Positions 9,626 to 18,266 of a stretch of 64,000 bases of DNA are shown piece by piece. The DNA is taken from assembly GCF_000381545.1 (NCBI RefSeq), contig NZ_KB906690.1, positions 49,482 through 113,481 on the forward strand, given 5' to 3'. The stretch comes from Rhodonellum psychrophilum GCM71 = DSM 17998 (GTDB lineage Bacteria > Bacteroidota > Bacteroidia > Cytophagales > Cyclobacteriaceae). Each line of letters begins with the position of its first letter. The stretch's first letter is position 1. A program made the translations under genes and the position numbers. The notes under the pieces are model-generated. The model saw nothing but the letters and a program-made list of their open reading frames with translations, had not been told where the DNA came from and did not search any database.

Positions 9626-10414
9626 ATGAAAAAAAATTTAGTATTGTCAGTAATTGTCATAGTATTTCAACTGCTGGGGAGTTTTTCTCTTTATGGTCAG
9701 AAAAATACAGCATTCAAAAAAGGTGAGGAATTGACATTCAAGGTGTCTTATGGTTTTTTGGATGCGGCAGAAGCGAAAATGATCATCGGCTCGAACCTCA
9801 CTCGGTTCAATGACAATCCTGCTTACAAAATCGACGTTTATGGTAAAACCTTGGGGATTTTCAAACTTTTCAAGGTCAATGACAACTGGGGAACTTACCT
9901 CGACACCGCCAAGATCATCCCCCACCAATCTTACCGTCATATTGAAGAGGGCAAGTACCGGAAACATGAGCAAGTCCTCTTTAATCACCAAAACCGCAAT
10001 GCAATCGTCAGGCTTTATGACAGAAACAACAGCATGCTGGTAGACACCAAAGACTATCCCATCCCCCACAATGTCCAAGACCTCGTCAGCGGATTTTACC
10101 ACCTTCGGACTTTGGATATGAAAAAATACAAGCCCGGTGACACCGTCAAGATCGTCGGATTCTTCGACAAGGAAATACATAACCTAAAGTTAATATATGA
10201 GGGAAAGCAAATCATCACGACCGCACTCGGGAAATTTGAAACCTTGATTTTTTCGCCCATTATGCCGAAAAACAAACTCTTCAGGGGGGATCATCCAGTC
10301 AAAATCTGGGTTTCCAATGACGAAAACAAAATTCCGGTAAGGATAAATGCCCGCTTGATGGTGGGCTCACTGAATATGGAAATCACTGAAGCAAAAGGAT
10401 TGCGTAACAATTAA
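9626..10414 (+). CDS. DUF3108 domain-containing secreted protein
   Basis: A 262-residue protein from ATG 9626, preceded by an AGAGG-like sequence; an upstream TTG start would place ten residues before the signal peptide and is less likely. The N-terminus MKKNLVLSVIVIVFQLLGSF is a signal peptide, probably cut after SLYGQ. The remainder fits DUF3108 (FKKGEELTFKVSYGFLDAAEA, then KTLGIFKLFKVNDNW), predicted to be a beta-rich envelope protein. Its function is not established. Confidence 0.85.
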   Translation: MKKNLVLSVIVIVFQLLGSFSLYGQKNTAFKKGEELTFKVSYGFLDAAEAKMIIGSNLTRFNDNPAYKIDVYGKTLGIFKLFKVNDNWGTYLDTAKIIPHQSYRHIEEGKYRKHEQVLFNHQNRNAIVRLYDRNNSMLVDTKDYPIPHNVQDLVSGFYHLRTLDMKKYKPGDTVKIVGFFDKEIHNLKLIYEGKQIITTALGKFETLIFSPIMPKNKLFRGDHPVKIWVSNDENKIPVRINARLMVGSLNMEITEAKGLRNN

Positions 10415-10563
10415 TTCAATTTTTGTTAACAATTAAGCAACATGCGAGGATACAAAAAGAATTTTATGTTGTTTTGGCACAGGTAAACTTCATGAAAAAA
10501 CGATTTTGTGAAGGCTTTCTTTAAATTAGCGTTTAGAAAAGCGAAAATCTTCCCGCTAACCGT

Positions 10564-11253
10564 ATGAGCGAAAAACAAAAAGTCAAAATCCTAGTGGTGG
10601 ATGACGAACCGGATATAGTAGAAATTCTCACCTATAATCTCAAAAAAGAGGGCTACGAAGTGGAATCTGCCGAGGATGGAATTCAAGCTGTCAAACTGGC
10701 CAAAAAATTCCATCCCGATGTCATTCTGCTGGACATCATGATGCCCAATCAGGACGGCGTGGAAACCTGTCGACAGATCCGTGAAATCCCCGAGTTGAAA
10801 AGCACATTCATAATTTTTCTTACGGCAAGGTCCGAAGAATACTCAGAGGTGGCCGCATTTGATGTGGGCGCGGATGACTACATCAACAAACCGATCAAGC
10901 CTCGCGCTCTGATGAGCAGAATCGCCGCGTTGTTCAGAAGGGAATCCAAAAAAGAACAGGAATTGGCCCAAATCAAGATCAAGGATCTCATCGTGGACAG
11001 GACGAGTTATACCATTGACAAGAGTGGGAAAACCATCACCCTTCCCAAAAAGGAATTTGAGCTTTTGTATTTTTTGGCCAAAAACCCCAATGTGGTCTTC
11101 AGTAGAGACGAGTTATTGCAAAATATCTGGGGGGCGGATGTCTTCGTCCTGGCAAGAACGGTGGATGTCCATATCAGAAAGGTACGGGAAAAAATAGGGG
11201 AAGATTACATCACGACCGTCAAAGGGGTTGGGTACAAATTTGATTTAAATTAA
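10564..11253 (+). CDS. PhoB/OmpR-type response regulator
   Basis: A 229-residue regulator. The receiver domain spans residues 7-122 with acidic pocket DDE at 13-15, phospho-acceptor Asp57 (VILLDIMMP) and Lys in INKPIKPR. The Trans_Reg_C winged helix covers residues ~135-229 (LLYFLAKNPNVVFSRDELLQ, TVDVHIRKVREKIG). It lies three bases before the kinase gene, forming a classical two-gene system. It resembles PhoB/RprY-type regulators, but no phosphate genes are near, so the stimulus is not assigned. Confidence 0.92.
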   Translation: MSEKQKVKILVVDDEPDIVEILTYNLKKEGYEVESAEDGIQAVKLAKKFHPDVILLDIMMPNQDGVETCRQIREIPELKSTFIIFLTARSEEYSEVAAFDVGADDYINKPIKPRALMSRIAALFRRESKKEQELAQIKIKDLIVDRTSYTIDKSGKTITLPKKEFELLYFLAKNPNVVFSRDELLQNIWGADVFVLARTVDVHIRKVREKIGEDYITTVKGVGYKFDLN

Positions 11254-11256
11254 AAT

Positions 11257-12324
11257 ATGCTGACCACTTCGAGGGGTATTTCATTGATTCTGGCCGTTGC
11301 CATTTCTGCCCTGACAGTGGCTTTCTTGATGCTGATGGATGATGCCACCCCTACCTTGTTGATCGTAGCGGGCGGCATTTCTTTTTCGGTTTCCTATATT
11401 TTGATCAATGTTACTTTGGAGTTTTTGATTTTCAAGGAAATCGGCCATATCTACACGGTATTGGGAAAAATCCAGAAAAAGGACCTTACGGGAATTGCAG
11501 ATGGATCGAATAGGACTTCCATTTCTCCCCTTCGAAAAATCAACAAAACCATCAATTCCTATGCCTTAGCCAAAAACAAGGAAATAGAAACCCTCCAAAA
11601 GAACGCCGAATTCCGCCGAGAGTTTATTGCGGACATCTCGCATGAGTTGAAAACGCCGATTTTTGCCGCCCAGGGGTATGTCCATACCTTGCTCGACGGA
11701 GCCGTTGATGACAAGGAGGTTCGGTACAAATTCCTCAAAAGGGCCGCCAAAAGCCTCAATGCCTTGGATAAATTGGTCCATGACCTGCTTACGCTGAGTC
11801 AAATGGAAAGTGGAGTCAACAAATTCCACTTTGAATCCTTTGACCTTAGAGAACTCCTCCAGGAATTGATAGAGGAGCTGGAACACAAGGCTGAGAAAAG
11901 GGATATCTTGATTCGATTTTTTTATGACAAGGATAAAACCTTCAAAACAATCGCCGATAAGGACAAGATTTTCAGGGTTTGCCAGAACCTGATTTCAAAT
12001 GCCATCAAATACAACAATGATGGCGGAGAAGTGGAAGTCAGGCTAAAATCGCACAAAAATCAAATCACCGTGGAAGTGAAAGACAACGGAAAAGGCATTC
12101 CTCCGGAGGATTTGAAACGGATTTTTGAAAGGTTTTATCGAGTTGAAAAAAGCCGATCACGGGAAAAAGGCGGGACAGGTCTCGGTTTGGCCATCGTCAA
12201 ACACATCTTGGAAGGCCACAAAAGCAAAATTTCCGTAAGCAGCACCGTTGGCAAAGGCTCAATTTTCAGTTTCGAGCTTCCGCTGGATCAAGTGCTTCCC
12301 GAAAAACCAAAAAAAACCCAATAA
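11257..12324 (+). CDS. PhoR-like sensor histidine kinase
   Basis: A 355-residue inner-membrane kinase. Two hydrophobic helices at residues ~8-26 and ~32-60 enclose only a very short external loop, so it lacks a large sensor domain. HisKA contains DISHELKTPIFAAQG with His129 as phospho-acceptor. HATPase_c has the N box NLISNAIKYNNDGG and G boxes DNGKGIPPED and GGTGLGLAIVKH. It partners the response regulator encoded immediately upstream. PhoR-type assignment is by architecture only. Confidence 0.9.
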   Translation: MLTTSRGISLILAVAISALTVAFLMLMDDATPTLLIVAGGISFSVSYILINVTLEFLIFKEIGHIYTVLGKIQKKDLTGIADGSNRTSISPLRKINKTINSYALAKNKEIETLQKNAEFRREFIADISHELKTPIFAAQGYVHTLLDGAVDDKEVRYKFLKRAAKSLNALDKLVHDLLTLSQMESGVNKFHFESFDLRELLQELIEELEHKAEKRDILIRFFYDKDKTFKTIADKDKIFRVCQNLISNAIKYNNDGGEVEVRLKSHKNQITVEVKDNGKGIPPEDLKRIFERFYRVEKSRSREKGGTGLGLAIVKHILEGHKSKISVSSTVGKGSIFSFELPLDQVLPEKPKKTQ

Positions 12325-12657
12325 TGCAGCTGCTCCAAAAGCAGTTTGATTGCAGATGATCATTCCTAGAAATGTGCAAAAATGGAGCGGTGCCTTTGCC
12401 TAGTACTTCCATCCAGAAACCCAGAGAACTCAAAACGGGACAATTGAAGAATTGAATTCAACCTGTGTTCTTCTAGTAGTTTCAACCACATTTGGGGACT
12501 TAATGCATCTTTCTGCTTAGATGCTGTACTCAATTCCGACCAAGTCAATTTCCGAGCATAACAGACATAAGTCAGGGTTTCCCTATACTTTAGGGAGATT
12601 AAGAGGTGGTTTTAAAATTTTGTTTCCTGAAAATTTCATCTGCTTTATTAAATTCCA
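12325..12657. other. Intergenic stretch, possible decayed gene on minus strand
   Basis: About 330 bases between the kinase and the pseudouridine synthase. A minus-strand frame at 12366-12548 reads KLTWSELSTASKQKDALSPQ and continues without a stop to 12366. It has no convincing start, and I do not recognise the family. It may be a gene remnant; nothing else is visible. Confidence 0.3.
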
Positions 12658-12665
12658 TACTTTTG
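12658..12665 (+). promoter_or_regulatory. Putative -7 promoter element for the RluA-type gene
   Basis: TACTTTTG matches TAnnTTTG and lies 24 bases before the ATG at 12689. No clear TTG is present at the -33 position. Confidence 0.5.
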
Positions 12666-12688
12666 CGGCCCATTGGGAAACAAGCCGC

Positions 12689-13399
12689 ATGAAAAAAATT
12701 GATTTTAAAAGTCTTATTCTGTTTGAAAACAACGATTATATCGTGGTCAACAAACCACCTTATCTATCGACGTTGAAGGACAGGCATGAGGCCCAGAACA
12801 TTCTGGACCTGGCCAGGCTTTACACCACGGACGCCCAAATGTGTCATCGATTGGACAAAGAAACTTCGGGTTGCCTTGTCATCGCCAAGAATCCGGAAGC
12901 CTATCGAAACATTGCCATGCAGTTTGAAAGCAGGAAAGTGGACAAGGTCTATCATGCCGTAGTGGACGGTATCCACGAGTATGAGAATTTTCTCGTGGAC
13001 CGCAGTCTTGCGGTCACCAACAAGGGAGTGGCCAAGGTCAATAAGGAAGGGAAATCTGCACAGACTTATTTCTCCTCTTTGAAAACCTACTATTCCCATA
13101 CCCTACTTGAATGCAAGCCGATCTCCGGGAGAATGCACCAGATCAGGATCCATCTTTCCTATCTGAAATCACCGATCTGCGGGGATGAACTCTATGGCGG
13201 AAAACCGCTTTATCTTTCGGCGCTCAAAAGAAGGTTCAACCTGAAAATGGGTACGGATGAACTTCCGATCATGCAGCGCGTTTCGCTCCACGCCTACTCA
13301 ATTGCCTTCCTGGGCAACCAAGGGGAAAAGATCGAAGTCACGTCACCTTACCCAAAAGATTTCGAAGTTTTGATCAAACAGCTTGAGAAAAACAGGTAA
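12689..13399 (+). CDS. RluA-family pseudouridine synthase
   Basis: A 236-residue enzyme isomerising uridine to pseudouridine in rRNA or tRNA. The catalytic motif HRLDKETSGCLVIAKNPEAY holds the active-site Asp. It is followed by KVYHAVVDG and the C-terminal LECKPISGRMHQIRIHLSYL typical of RluA/RluC/RluD. There is no S4 domain. An ATG at 12521 is in frame, but the extra 56 residues resemble nothing, and a TAnnTTTG promoter lies between the two starts. The ATG at 12689 (MKKIDFKSLILFENNDYIVV) is therefore preferred. Substrate site not assigned. Confidence 0.9.
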   Translation: MKKIDFKSLILFENNDYIVVNKPPYLSTLKDRHEAQNILDLARLYTTDAQMCHRLDKETSGCLVIAKNPEAYRNIAMQFESRKVDKVYHAVVDGIHEYENFLVDRSLAVTNKGVAKVNKEGKSAQTYFSSLKTYYSHTLLECKPISGRMHQIRIHLSYLKSPICGDELYGGKPLYLSALKRRFNLKMGTDELPIMQRVSLHAYSIAFLGNQGEKIEVTSPYPKDFEVLIKQLEKNR

Positions 13400-13433
13400 C
13401 TCAAAGAAAATGTGGGGAATAATTAAGTTTGTT

Positions 13434-13464
13434 TTGCAATAAAAAGAAATTACTTCTATCTTTG
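13434..13464 (+). promoter_or_regulatory. Strong Bacteroidota promoter for the ribosomal protein operon
   Basis: -33 TTG at 13434-13436, inside TTTTG, and -7 TATCTTTG at 13457-13464, spaced 20 bases apart. This matches the Bacteroidota TTG...TAnnTTTG consensus. It lies 56 bases before rplM. Confidence 0.75.
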
Positions 13465-13520
13465 TGTCCCTTTTTGAGGGTGAAGTATATATAATCAGCT
13501 AATAATTAAACAGTTACACA

Positions 13521-13964
13521 GTGGATACATTAAGCTATAAAACCAAGTCAGCAAATGCCGCTTCTGTAGAAAAGAATTGGGTAGTAGTGGATGCCCAATC
13601 TGCCATTCTAGGAAGGTTTGCAAGTGAGGTAGCGAAAATCTTGAGAGGAAAGCACAAACCATCTTTTACCCCTCATGTAGACTGCGGAGACAATGTAATT
13701 GTCATCAATGCAGAAAAAGTAAGATTAACAGGTAAGAAGTGGACCGAAAAGGTTTACGTTCGTCACACGGGCTATCCAGGTGGACAGCGAATTTCTACCC
13801 CAAGGATGTTGAAAGAAAAGTCAGCAAACATTTTGGTGGAAAAAGCTGTAAGAGGTATGCTCCCTAAAAACAGATTGGGAAGACAAATGTACAGAAACCT
13901 GTTTGTTTATGAAGGTGCTGAACACCCTCACTCTGCACAACAACCTAAAGAAGTTAAATTCTAA
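13521..13964 (+). CDS. rplM: 50S ribosomal protein L13
   Basis: A 147-residue early-assembly protein of the large subunit. L13 signatures are WVVVDAQSAILGRFASEVAK near the N-terminus, PSFTPHVDCGDNVIVINAEK and the C-terminal AVRGMLPKNRLGRQMYRNLF. The start codon is GTG at 13521. rpsI follows after 12 bases, the near-universal L13-S9 gene pair. Confidence 0.97.
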   Translation: MDTLSYKTKSANAASVEKNWVVVDAQSAILGRFASEVAKILRGKHKPSFTPHVDCGDNVIVINAEKVRLTGKKWTEKVYVRHTGYPGGQRISTPRMLKEKSANILVEKAVRGMLPKNRLGRQMYRNLFVYEGAEHPHSAQQPKEVKF

Positions 13965-13976
13965 TCTAAGCAGTCT

Positions 13977-14363
13977 ATGGAAGTTATCAATACAATCGGT
14001 AGAAGAAAAACATCTGTTGCAAGGATCTACATGACACCAGGAAATGGCGAAATCACTGTGAACAGCAGAACGATTGAAACCTATTTCCCATTCGATTTAC
14101 ACAGGATCGTGGTAAGACAGCCGTTGGAACTCGTAAAAGAGAACGGTACTTATGACATCAAGATCAATGTAGACGGTGGCGGTATCACAGGTCAGGCAGA
14201 AGCAGCAAGAATGGCCATCGCCAGAGCCTTGTGCGAAATCAATGAGGAGCACAGACCCGCATTGAAAAAAGAAGGTTTTCTTACCCGTGATCCAAGGATG
14301 GTGGAACGTAAGAAACCAGGACGTAAGAAAGCGAGAAGGAAATTCCAGTTCTCTAAACGTTAA
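13977..14363 (+). CDS. rpsI: 30S ribosomal protein S9
   Basis: A 128-residue small-subunit protein. It has the S9 opening [19 protein letters not shown], the central [19 protein letters not shown] and the conserved basic tail [12 protein letters not shown], whose terminal residues contact P-site tRNA. It is cotranscribed with rplM upstream and rpsB 43 bases downstream. Confidence 0.97.
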   Translation: MEVINTIGRRKTSVARIYMTPGNGEITVNSRTIETYFPFDLHRIVVRQPLELVKENGTYDIKINVDGGGITGQAEAARMAIARALCEINEEHRPALKKEGFLTRDPRMVERKKPGRKKARRKFQFSKR

Positions 14364-14406
14364 TAGTACAGGTTTAACATTTTATATAGATTCAATCAAT
14401 TTATTA

Positions 14407-15168
14407 ATGGCAAATATAGAATATAAAGACTTACTAGATGCTGGTGTCCATTTCGGTCACTTAACAAGAAAGTGGGATCCAAGAATGGCACCATATATCT
14501 TCATGGAGAAGAATGGAATCCATATCATCGACCTAAACAAAACGCTTGTATGCCTTGAAGAAGCATCTAACGCAATCAAGCAAGTAGTACGCTCAGGAAA
14601 AAAAGTCATGTTCGTAGCCACTAAAAAGCAAGCGAAAGACCTAGTAGCCGAAGAAGCAAGAAGACTCAATATGCCTTACGTAACCGAAAGATGGTTGGGT
14701 GGTATGTTGACCAACTTTGCGACCATTCGCAAATCCTTGAAAAAGATGACTTCCATCGACAAACTGATGAAAGAAGAAGCTTACAAGAACCTTGCGAAAA
14801 AGGAAAGATTGATGATCACAAGACAAAGAGAAAAACTGGATCTCGTATTGGGCGGTATCGCTGACCTTACCAGACTTCCAGCAGCCTTGTTTGTCGTTGA
14901 CATCAAAAGAGAACACATCGCGATCTCAGAAGCGAAAAATCTTGGCATCCCCGTTTTTGCATTGGTGGATACAAATTCCAACCCGAACGAGGTGGATTTC
15001 CCTATCCCATCCAATGACGATGCATACAAATCTATTTCCCTATTGATCAAAGCGTTTGGCGAAGCCATCGAAGAAGGACTTTCCGAAAGAAAGAGAGATA
15101 AAGATGATGCTAAACTTGTAGAGGAAGAAGAAGCTAAAAAAGCTGTTGACGTAGAAACAAAAGAGTAG
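14407..15168 (+). CDS. rpsB: 30S ribosomal protein S2
   Basis: A 253-residue small-subunit protein. The frame is open from within rpsI, but the true start is ATG 14407, giving the canonical [20 protein letters not shown]. Conserved blocks are [38 protein letters not shown] and [20 protein letters not shown]. The C-terminus is an acidic extension. A terminator follows before tsf, which would favour rpsB expression over tsf. Confidence 0.97.
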   Translation: MANIEYKDLLDAGVHFGHLTRKWDPRMAPYIFMEKNGIHIIDLNKTLVCLEEASNAIKQVVRSGKKVMFVATKKQAKDLVAEEARRLNMPYVTERWLGGMLTNFATIRKSLKKMTSIDKLMKEEAYKNLAKKERLMITRQREKLDLVLGGIADLTRLPAALFVVDIKREHIAISEAKNLGIPVFALVDTNSNPNEVDFPIPSNDDAYKSISLLIKAFGEAIEEGLSERKRDKDDAKLVEEEEAKKAVDVETKE

Positions 15169-15192
15169 TCATTTATGATTCCTCAACAATAG

Positions 15193-15229
15193 AAAATTGA
15201 ACACAAGCTTTATGCCTGTGTTCAATTTT
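15193..15229 (+). terminator. Terminator between rpsB and tsf
   Basis: Arms AAAATTGAACACA (15193-15205) and TGTGTTCAATTTT (15217-15229) around an 11-base loop, followed by T residues. It probably attenuates read-through into tsf. Confidence 0.75.
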
Positions 15230-15390
15230 TCATTTAATATCAAAACCTTGAAGTCTATAATTACCCCGGATTCAGGAATAAAAACCAGGTTATTTTTATA
15301 AAACTCTTGAGGCCTGAATACTTCGAAATGAATTTTCACTTCGAAGCAGATTAAGATTTTATCCAAAACATCAATTTAATAGATAGAAAA

Positions 15391-16221
15391 ATGGCTATTA
15401 CTGCACAAGAAGTAAACAAACTCAGACAAATGACCGGTGCCGGTATGATGGATTGTAAAAAAGCCCTCACCGAAGCTGAAGGAGATTTTGAAAAAGCGAT
15501 CGACATCCTTAGAAAAAAAGGCCAGAAAGTATCCGCTTCCAGAGCAGACCGTGAAACCAAAGAAGGTGTTGTCATCACCCAGGTAAACGCTGACGGAACT
15601 GTTGGGACTTTGCTTTCCTTGACTTGTGAAACTGATTTTGTAGCGAAAAACGAAGGCTTTGTGACTTTCGCAAACGCATTGCACAAGGTTGCCGTTGAGA
15701 ACAATGTTTCTTCCAAAGAAGAAATCCTTGGCTTGCCTTTCGAAGACCTTACCGTCAGCGAAAAAATCGTGGAAATGACCGGTAAAATCGGTGAGAAATT
15801 GGAAATTTCCCATTACGAAGTCATCAAAGCCGAAACTGTTGTTTCCTACATTCACTCCAATGGTAAATTGGGTGTATTGGTTGGATTGGTCAATACTTCA
15901 GGCAACAACGTGGAAGAAGCTGGGAAAGATGTAGCGATGCAAATTGCTGCCATGAACCCTGTAGCAGTGGACAAAGACGGTGTGGATGCTTCCGTGATCG
16001 AAAGAGAAATCGAAGTAGGCAAAGACCAAGCAAGACAAGAAGGCAAGCCTGAGGAAATGCTTGAGAAAATCGCTTTGGGAAAATTGAACAAGTTCTACAA
16101 AGAAAACACTTTGTTGAGCCAAGCATTTGTAAAAGACAATGGCTTGACCATCGCCCAATACCTTGACAGTGTCAGCAAAGGTTTGACGGTATCTGAATTC
16201 AAAAGAATATCCATCGGATAA
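15391..16221 (+). CDS. tsf: Elongation factor Ts
   Basis: A 276-residue guanine-nucleotide exchange factor for EF-Tu. The N-terminal UBA-like domain begins MAITAQEVNKLRQMTGAGMM and includes DCKKALTEAEGDFEKAID, the EF-Ts signature. The core domain has LTCETDFVAKNEGFVTFAN and MQIAAMNPVAV. Length is normal. It follows rpsB across a 220-base spacer with a hairpin. Confidence 0.97.
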   Translation: MAITAQEVNKLRQMTGAGMMDCKKALTEAEGDFEKAIDILRKKGQKVSASRADRETKEGVVITQVNADGTVGTLLSLTCETDFVAKNEGFVTFANALHKVAVENNVSSKEEILGLPFEDLTVSEKIVEMTGKIGEKLEISHYEVIKAETVVSYIHSNGKLGVLVGLVNTSGNNVEEAGKDVAMQIAAMNPVAVDKDGVDASVIEREIEVGKDQARQEGKPEEMLEKIALGKLNKFYKENTLLSQAFVKDNGLTIAQYLDSVSKGLTVSEFKRISIG

Positions 16222-16244
16222 TTCTAAAACTGAAATCCATATTA

Positions 16245-16276
16245 AAAAAGGCTGATTCTTACGAATCAGCCTTTTT
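16245..16276 (+). terminator. Terminator after tsf
   Basis: Perfect 14-base arms AAAAAGGCTGATTC (16245-16258) and GAATCAGCCTTTTT (16263-16276), loop TTAC. It ends the ribosomal cluster and separates it from the convergent NUDIX gene. Confidence 0.9.
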
Positions 16277-16280
16277 GTCT

Positions 16281-16709
16281 TTACATGAACTTTGCCAATG
16301 CCTCCTCAATGATTTTTTGGTGGTCAAAGGCCAAGAGCGGTAATTTTTTGAGGGAAAACCAATTCAGTTCCGAACTGTCCGACCCTGCTTTTGCCTTTGA
16401 ATTCTCCGCAGAATCCACTTTGAAAAAGTAGGCGACACTCACCGTCCAGCCCCGAGGATCCCTCCCCTTTTCCCCGAAAATGCCAATCAAATTCCCATTT
16501 ACCAGCTGTAAATCGGTTTCCTCACGCAACTCCCTGAGGCAAGCCACCAAAGGCTCTTCGTCGGGATCTACAAATCCTCCCGGCAAAGCCCACATGCCCC
16601 GGAAAGGTTCATTGGCCCGCTTGATCAGCAGGATGCATTGATCACTTTCGGAGAACACTACCGCATCAGCAGTAAGCGCCGGACATGGAAAGGAATAGGT
16701 ATAAGGCAT
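16281..16709 (-). CDS. NUDIX hydrolase
   Basis: A 142-residue soluble pyrophosphohydrolase. The Nudix box is visible as GGFVDPDEEPLVACLRELRE followed by ETDLQL, with Glu residues that bind the metal. The N-terminal PCPALTADAVVF and MWALPGG resemble the ADP-ribose/NrtR-like branch, but the regulator wing is missing, so a small-molecule house-cleaning or ADP-ribose pyrophosphatase role is more likely. It lies upstream of aminopeptidase P with opposite ends unlinked, and the exact substrate is unknown. Confidence 0.9.
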   Translation of the reverse strand: MPYTYSFPCPALTADAVVFSESDQCILLIKRANEPFRGMWALPGGFVDPDEEPLVACLRELREETDLQLVNGNLIGIFGEKGRDPRGWTVSVAYFFKVDSAENSKAKAGSDSSELNWFSLKKLPLLAFDHQKIIEEALAKFM

Positions 16710-16772
16710 GGTCTTAGGTTTGATTCAATCCAAATTTATTTCCAAAACGGAAAACAAGAAAAATCCGCTCCA

Positions 16773-18062
16773 TCAGGAATGCATCAACGTCTCAATCTCC
16801 TCGGCCTCAATCGGGATATTTCCCATCAGGTCCAAATAGCCATTGTCCTGAATCACAATGTTGTTTTCCAATCGGATACCCAAGCCTTCTTCCTGTATAT
16901 AAATCCCTGGCTCGACAGTGAAGACCATACCGGGAGTAATCGGCTCGTACATGGTGCCCACATCATGCACATCCAATCCCAAATGATGGGAAGTTCCATG
17001 CATGAAATATTTTTTGAAAGCAGGCCACTTCGGATCCTGATTTTTGATGTCGGTTTGGTCGATCAAGCCCAAGCCCACCAATTCTGATTGCATGATCAAC
17101 CCGACTTCTTTGTGATAGTCCTGGATATTTACGCCAGGCCTCAATATATTCATGGCTCCTCTTTGGACCCTTAACACCGCGTCATAAACGGCCCGCTGTC
17201 TTGTGGTAAATTTACCGTTGACGGGGATCGTCCTGCTCATGTCTGCATTGTAATTCCCATATTCTGCTCCCACATCAAAGAGTATCAGATCTCCATCTTT
17301 GCAGACTTCCTTGTTTTCGATATAATGGAGCACGCAGGCATTGGCACCGGAAGCGATGATCGGTTCGTAGGCAAATCCCTTGCTTCTGTTTCGGATAAAT
17401 TCATGGATGTATTCGGCCTCGATTTCATATTCGGTGATTCCTGGTTTCACAAAAGACAGAATTCTTCGAAAACCTTTCTCCGTGATATCACAGGCGATTT
17501 GCATCTGATCGATTTCAGGCTGATCCTTGACCGCCCTCAACTGATGCATAAGGGGCGCTACCCTGTTGTAATGATGGAGCGGATATTTCCGCTTGCAGGA
17601 CTTGATAAACCTTGAATCCCGGGATTCCACTTGGACATCAGCCCTGAGGTGCTCATTGCTATTGAGAAATACCTGCTCGCTGAGTGCCATCAGGGTATTC
17701 AATACGCCCTCGAAATTGGCAACCCATTGGATATTTTCTATCCCCGAGACCGCAAAAGCCTCTTCCTTGGTGTATTTATGGCCTTCCCAAATGGCAATGT
17801 GCGCATTGGTTTCCCTCAAAAACAGGATTTCCCTCATTTCTGGATTCGCGAAATCCGGGCAAAGCACCAAAATGGATTCTTCCTGGTCAATCCCGGAAAG
17901 GTAAAACAGATCGTTGTTTTGTCTGAACTTTACCGTTCCGTCCGCATTGGTGGGAAGGATATCGTTTGAATTAAAAACGGCAATGGATTTTTCGGGCAAT
18001 TTATCCCTTAGCTTTTTCCTGTTGTTGACATAGAAGCTTTGGGGAAGTGGATTGTATTTCAT
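16773..18062 (-). CDS. pepP: Aminopeptidase P (Xaa-Pro aminopeptidase, M24 family)
   Basis: A 429-residue metallopeptidase removing N-terminal residues ahead of proline. The AMP_N domain covers residues ~5-135 (IAVFNSNDILPTNADGTVKF, DLFYLSGIDQEESILVL). The pita-bread catalytic domain has ligands in FDVGAEYGNYNADMSRTIPV, HGTSHHLGLDVHDVG, VEPGIYI and GIRLENNIVI. The start at 18062 (MKYNPLPQSF) is chosen over an ATG 20 codons upstream because the family begins there. No signal peptide, so cytoplasmic. Confidence 0.92.
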   Translation of the reverse strand: MKYNPLPQSFYVNNRKKLRDKLPEKSIAVFNSNDILPTNADGTVKFRQNNDLFYLSGIDQEESILVLCPDFANPEMREILFLRETNAHIAIWEGHKYTKEEAFAVSGIENIQWVANFEGVLNTLMALSEQVFLNSNEHLRADVQVESRDSRFIKSCKRKYPLHHYNRVAPLMHQLRAVKDQPEIDQMQIACDITEKGFRRILSFVKPGITEYEIEAEYIHEFIRNRSKGFAYEPIIASGANACVLHYIENKEVCKDGDLILFDVGAEYGNYNADMSRTIPVNGKFTTRQRAVYDAVLRVQRGAMNILRPGVNIQDYHKEVGLIMQSELVGLGLIDQTDIKNQDPKWPAFKKYFMHGTSHHLGLDVHDVGTMYEPITPGMVFTVEPGIYIQEEGLGIRLENNIVIQDNGYLDLMGNIPIEAEEIETLMHS

Positions 18063-18231
18063 TTTTTCGATTGGATAGTTGACAACTGTAAAATCTCCCG
18101 GTCGTCCTTTGTGGGCATTCAAGGAGGATTATAAAAGCAATTTGGAATTTGTAAATTGAAATTTACGTTAATACTTGCCAACCAAAAATACCATTTATCT
18201 TTCATCTAAAAAATTTCAGCCCAAAGTCTGA

Positions 18232-18239
18232 TATATTTG
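18232..18239 (+). promoter_or_regulatory. Putative -7 element for the M16 peptidase operon
   Basis: TATATTTG matches TAnnTTTG and lies 27 bases before the ATG at 18267. No convincing -33 TTG is visible. Confidence 0.5.
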
Positions 18240-18266
18240 TAAATTAATGGCCGGAAACTATTTCAC

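Noticed and set aside
12521..12688. N-terminal extension of the RluA-type enzyme
   Set aside because: The extra 56 residues match no S4 or other domain and a TAnnTTTG promoter lies inside them.
14287..14406. Extended N-terminus of ribosomal protein S2
   Set aside because: The 40 extra residues lie inside rpsI in another frame; the canonical S2 start is ATG 14407.
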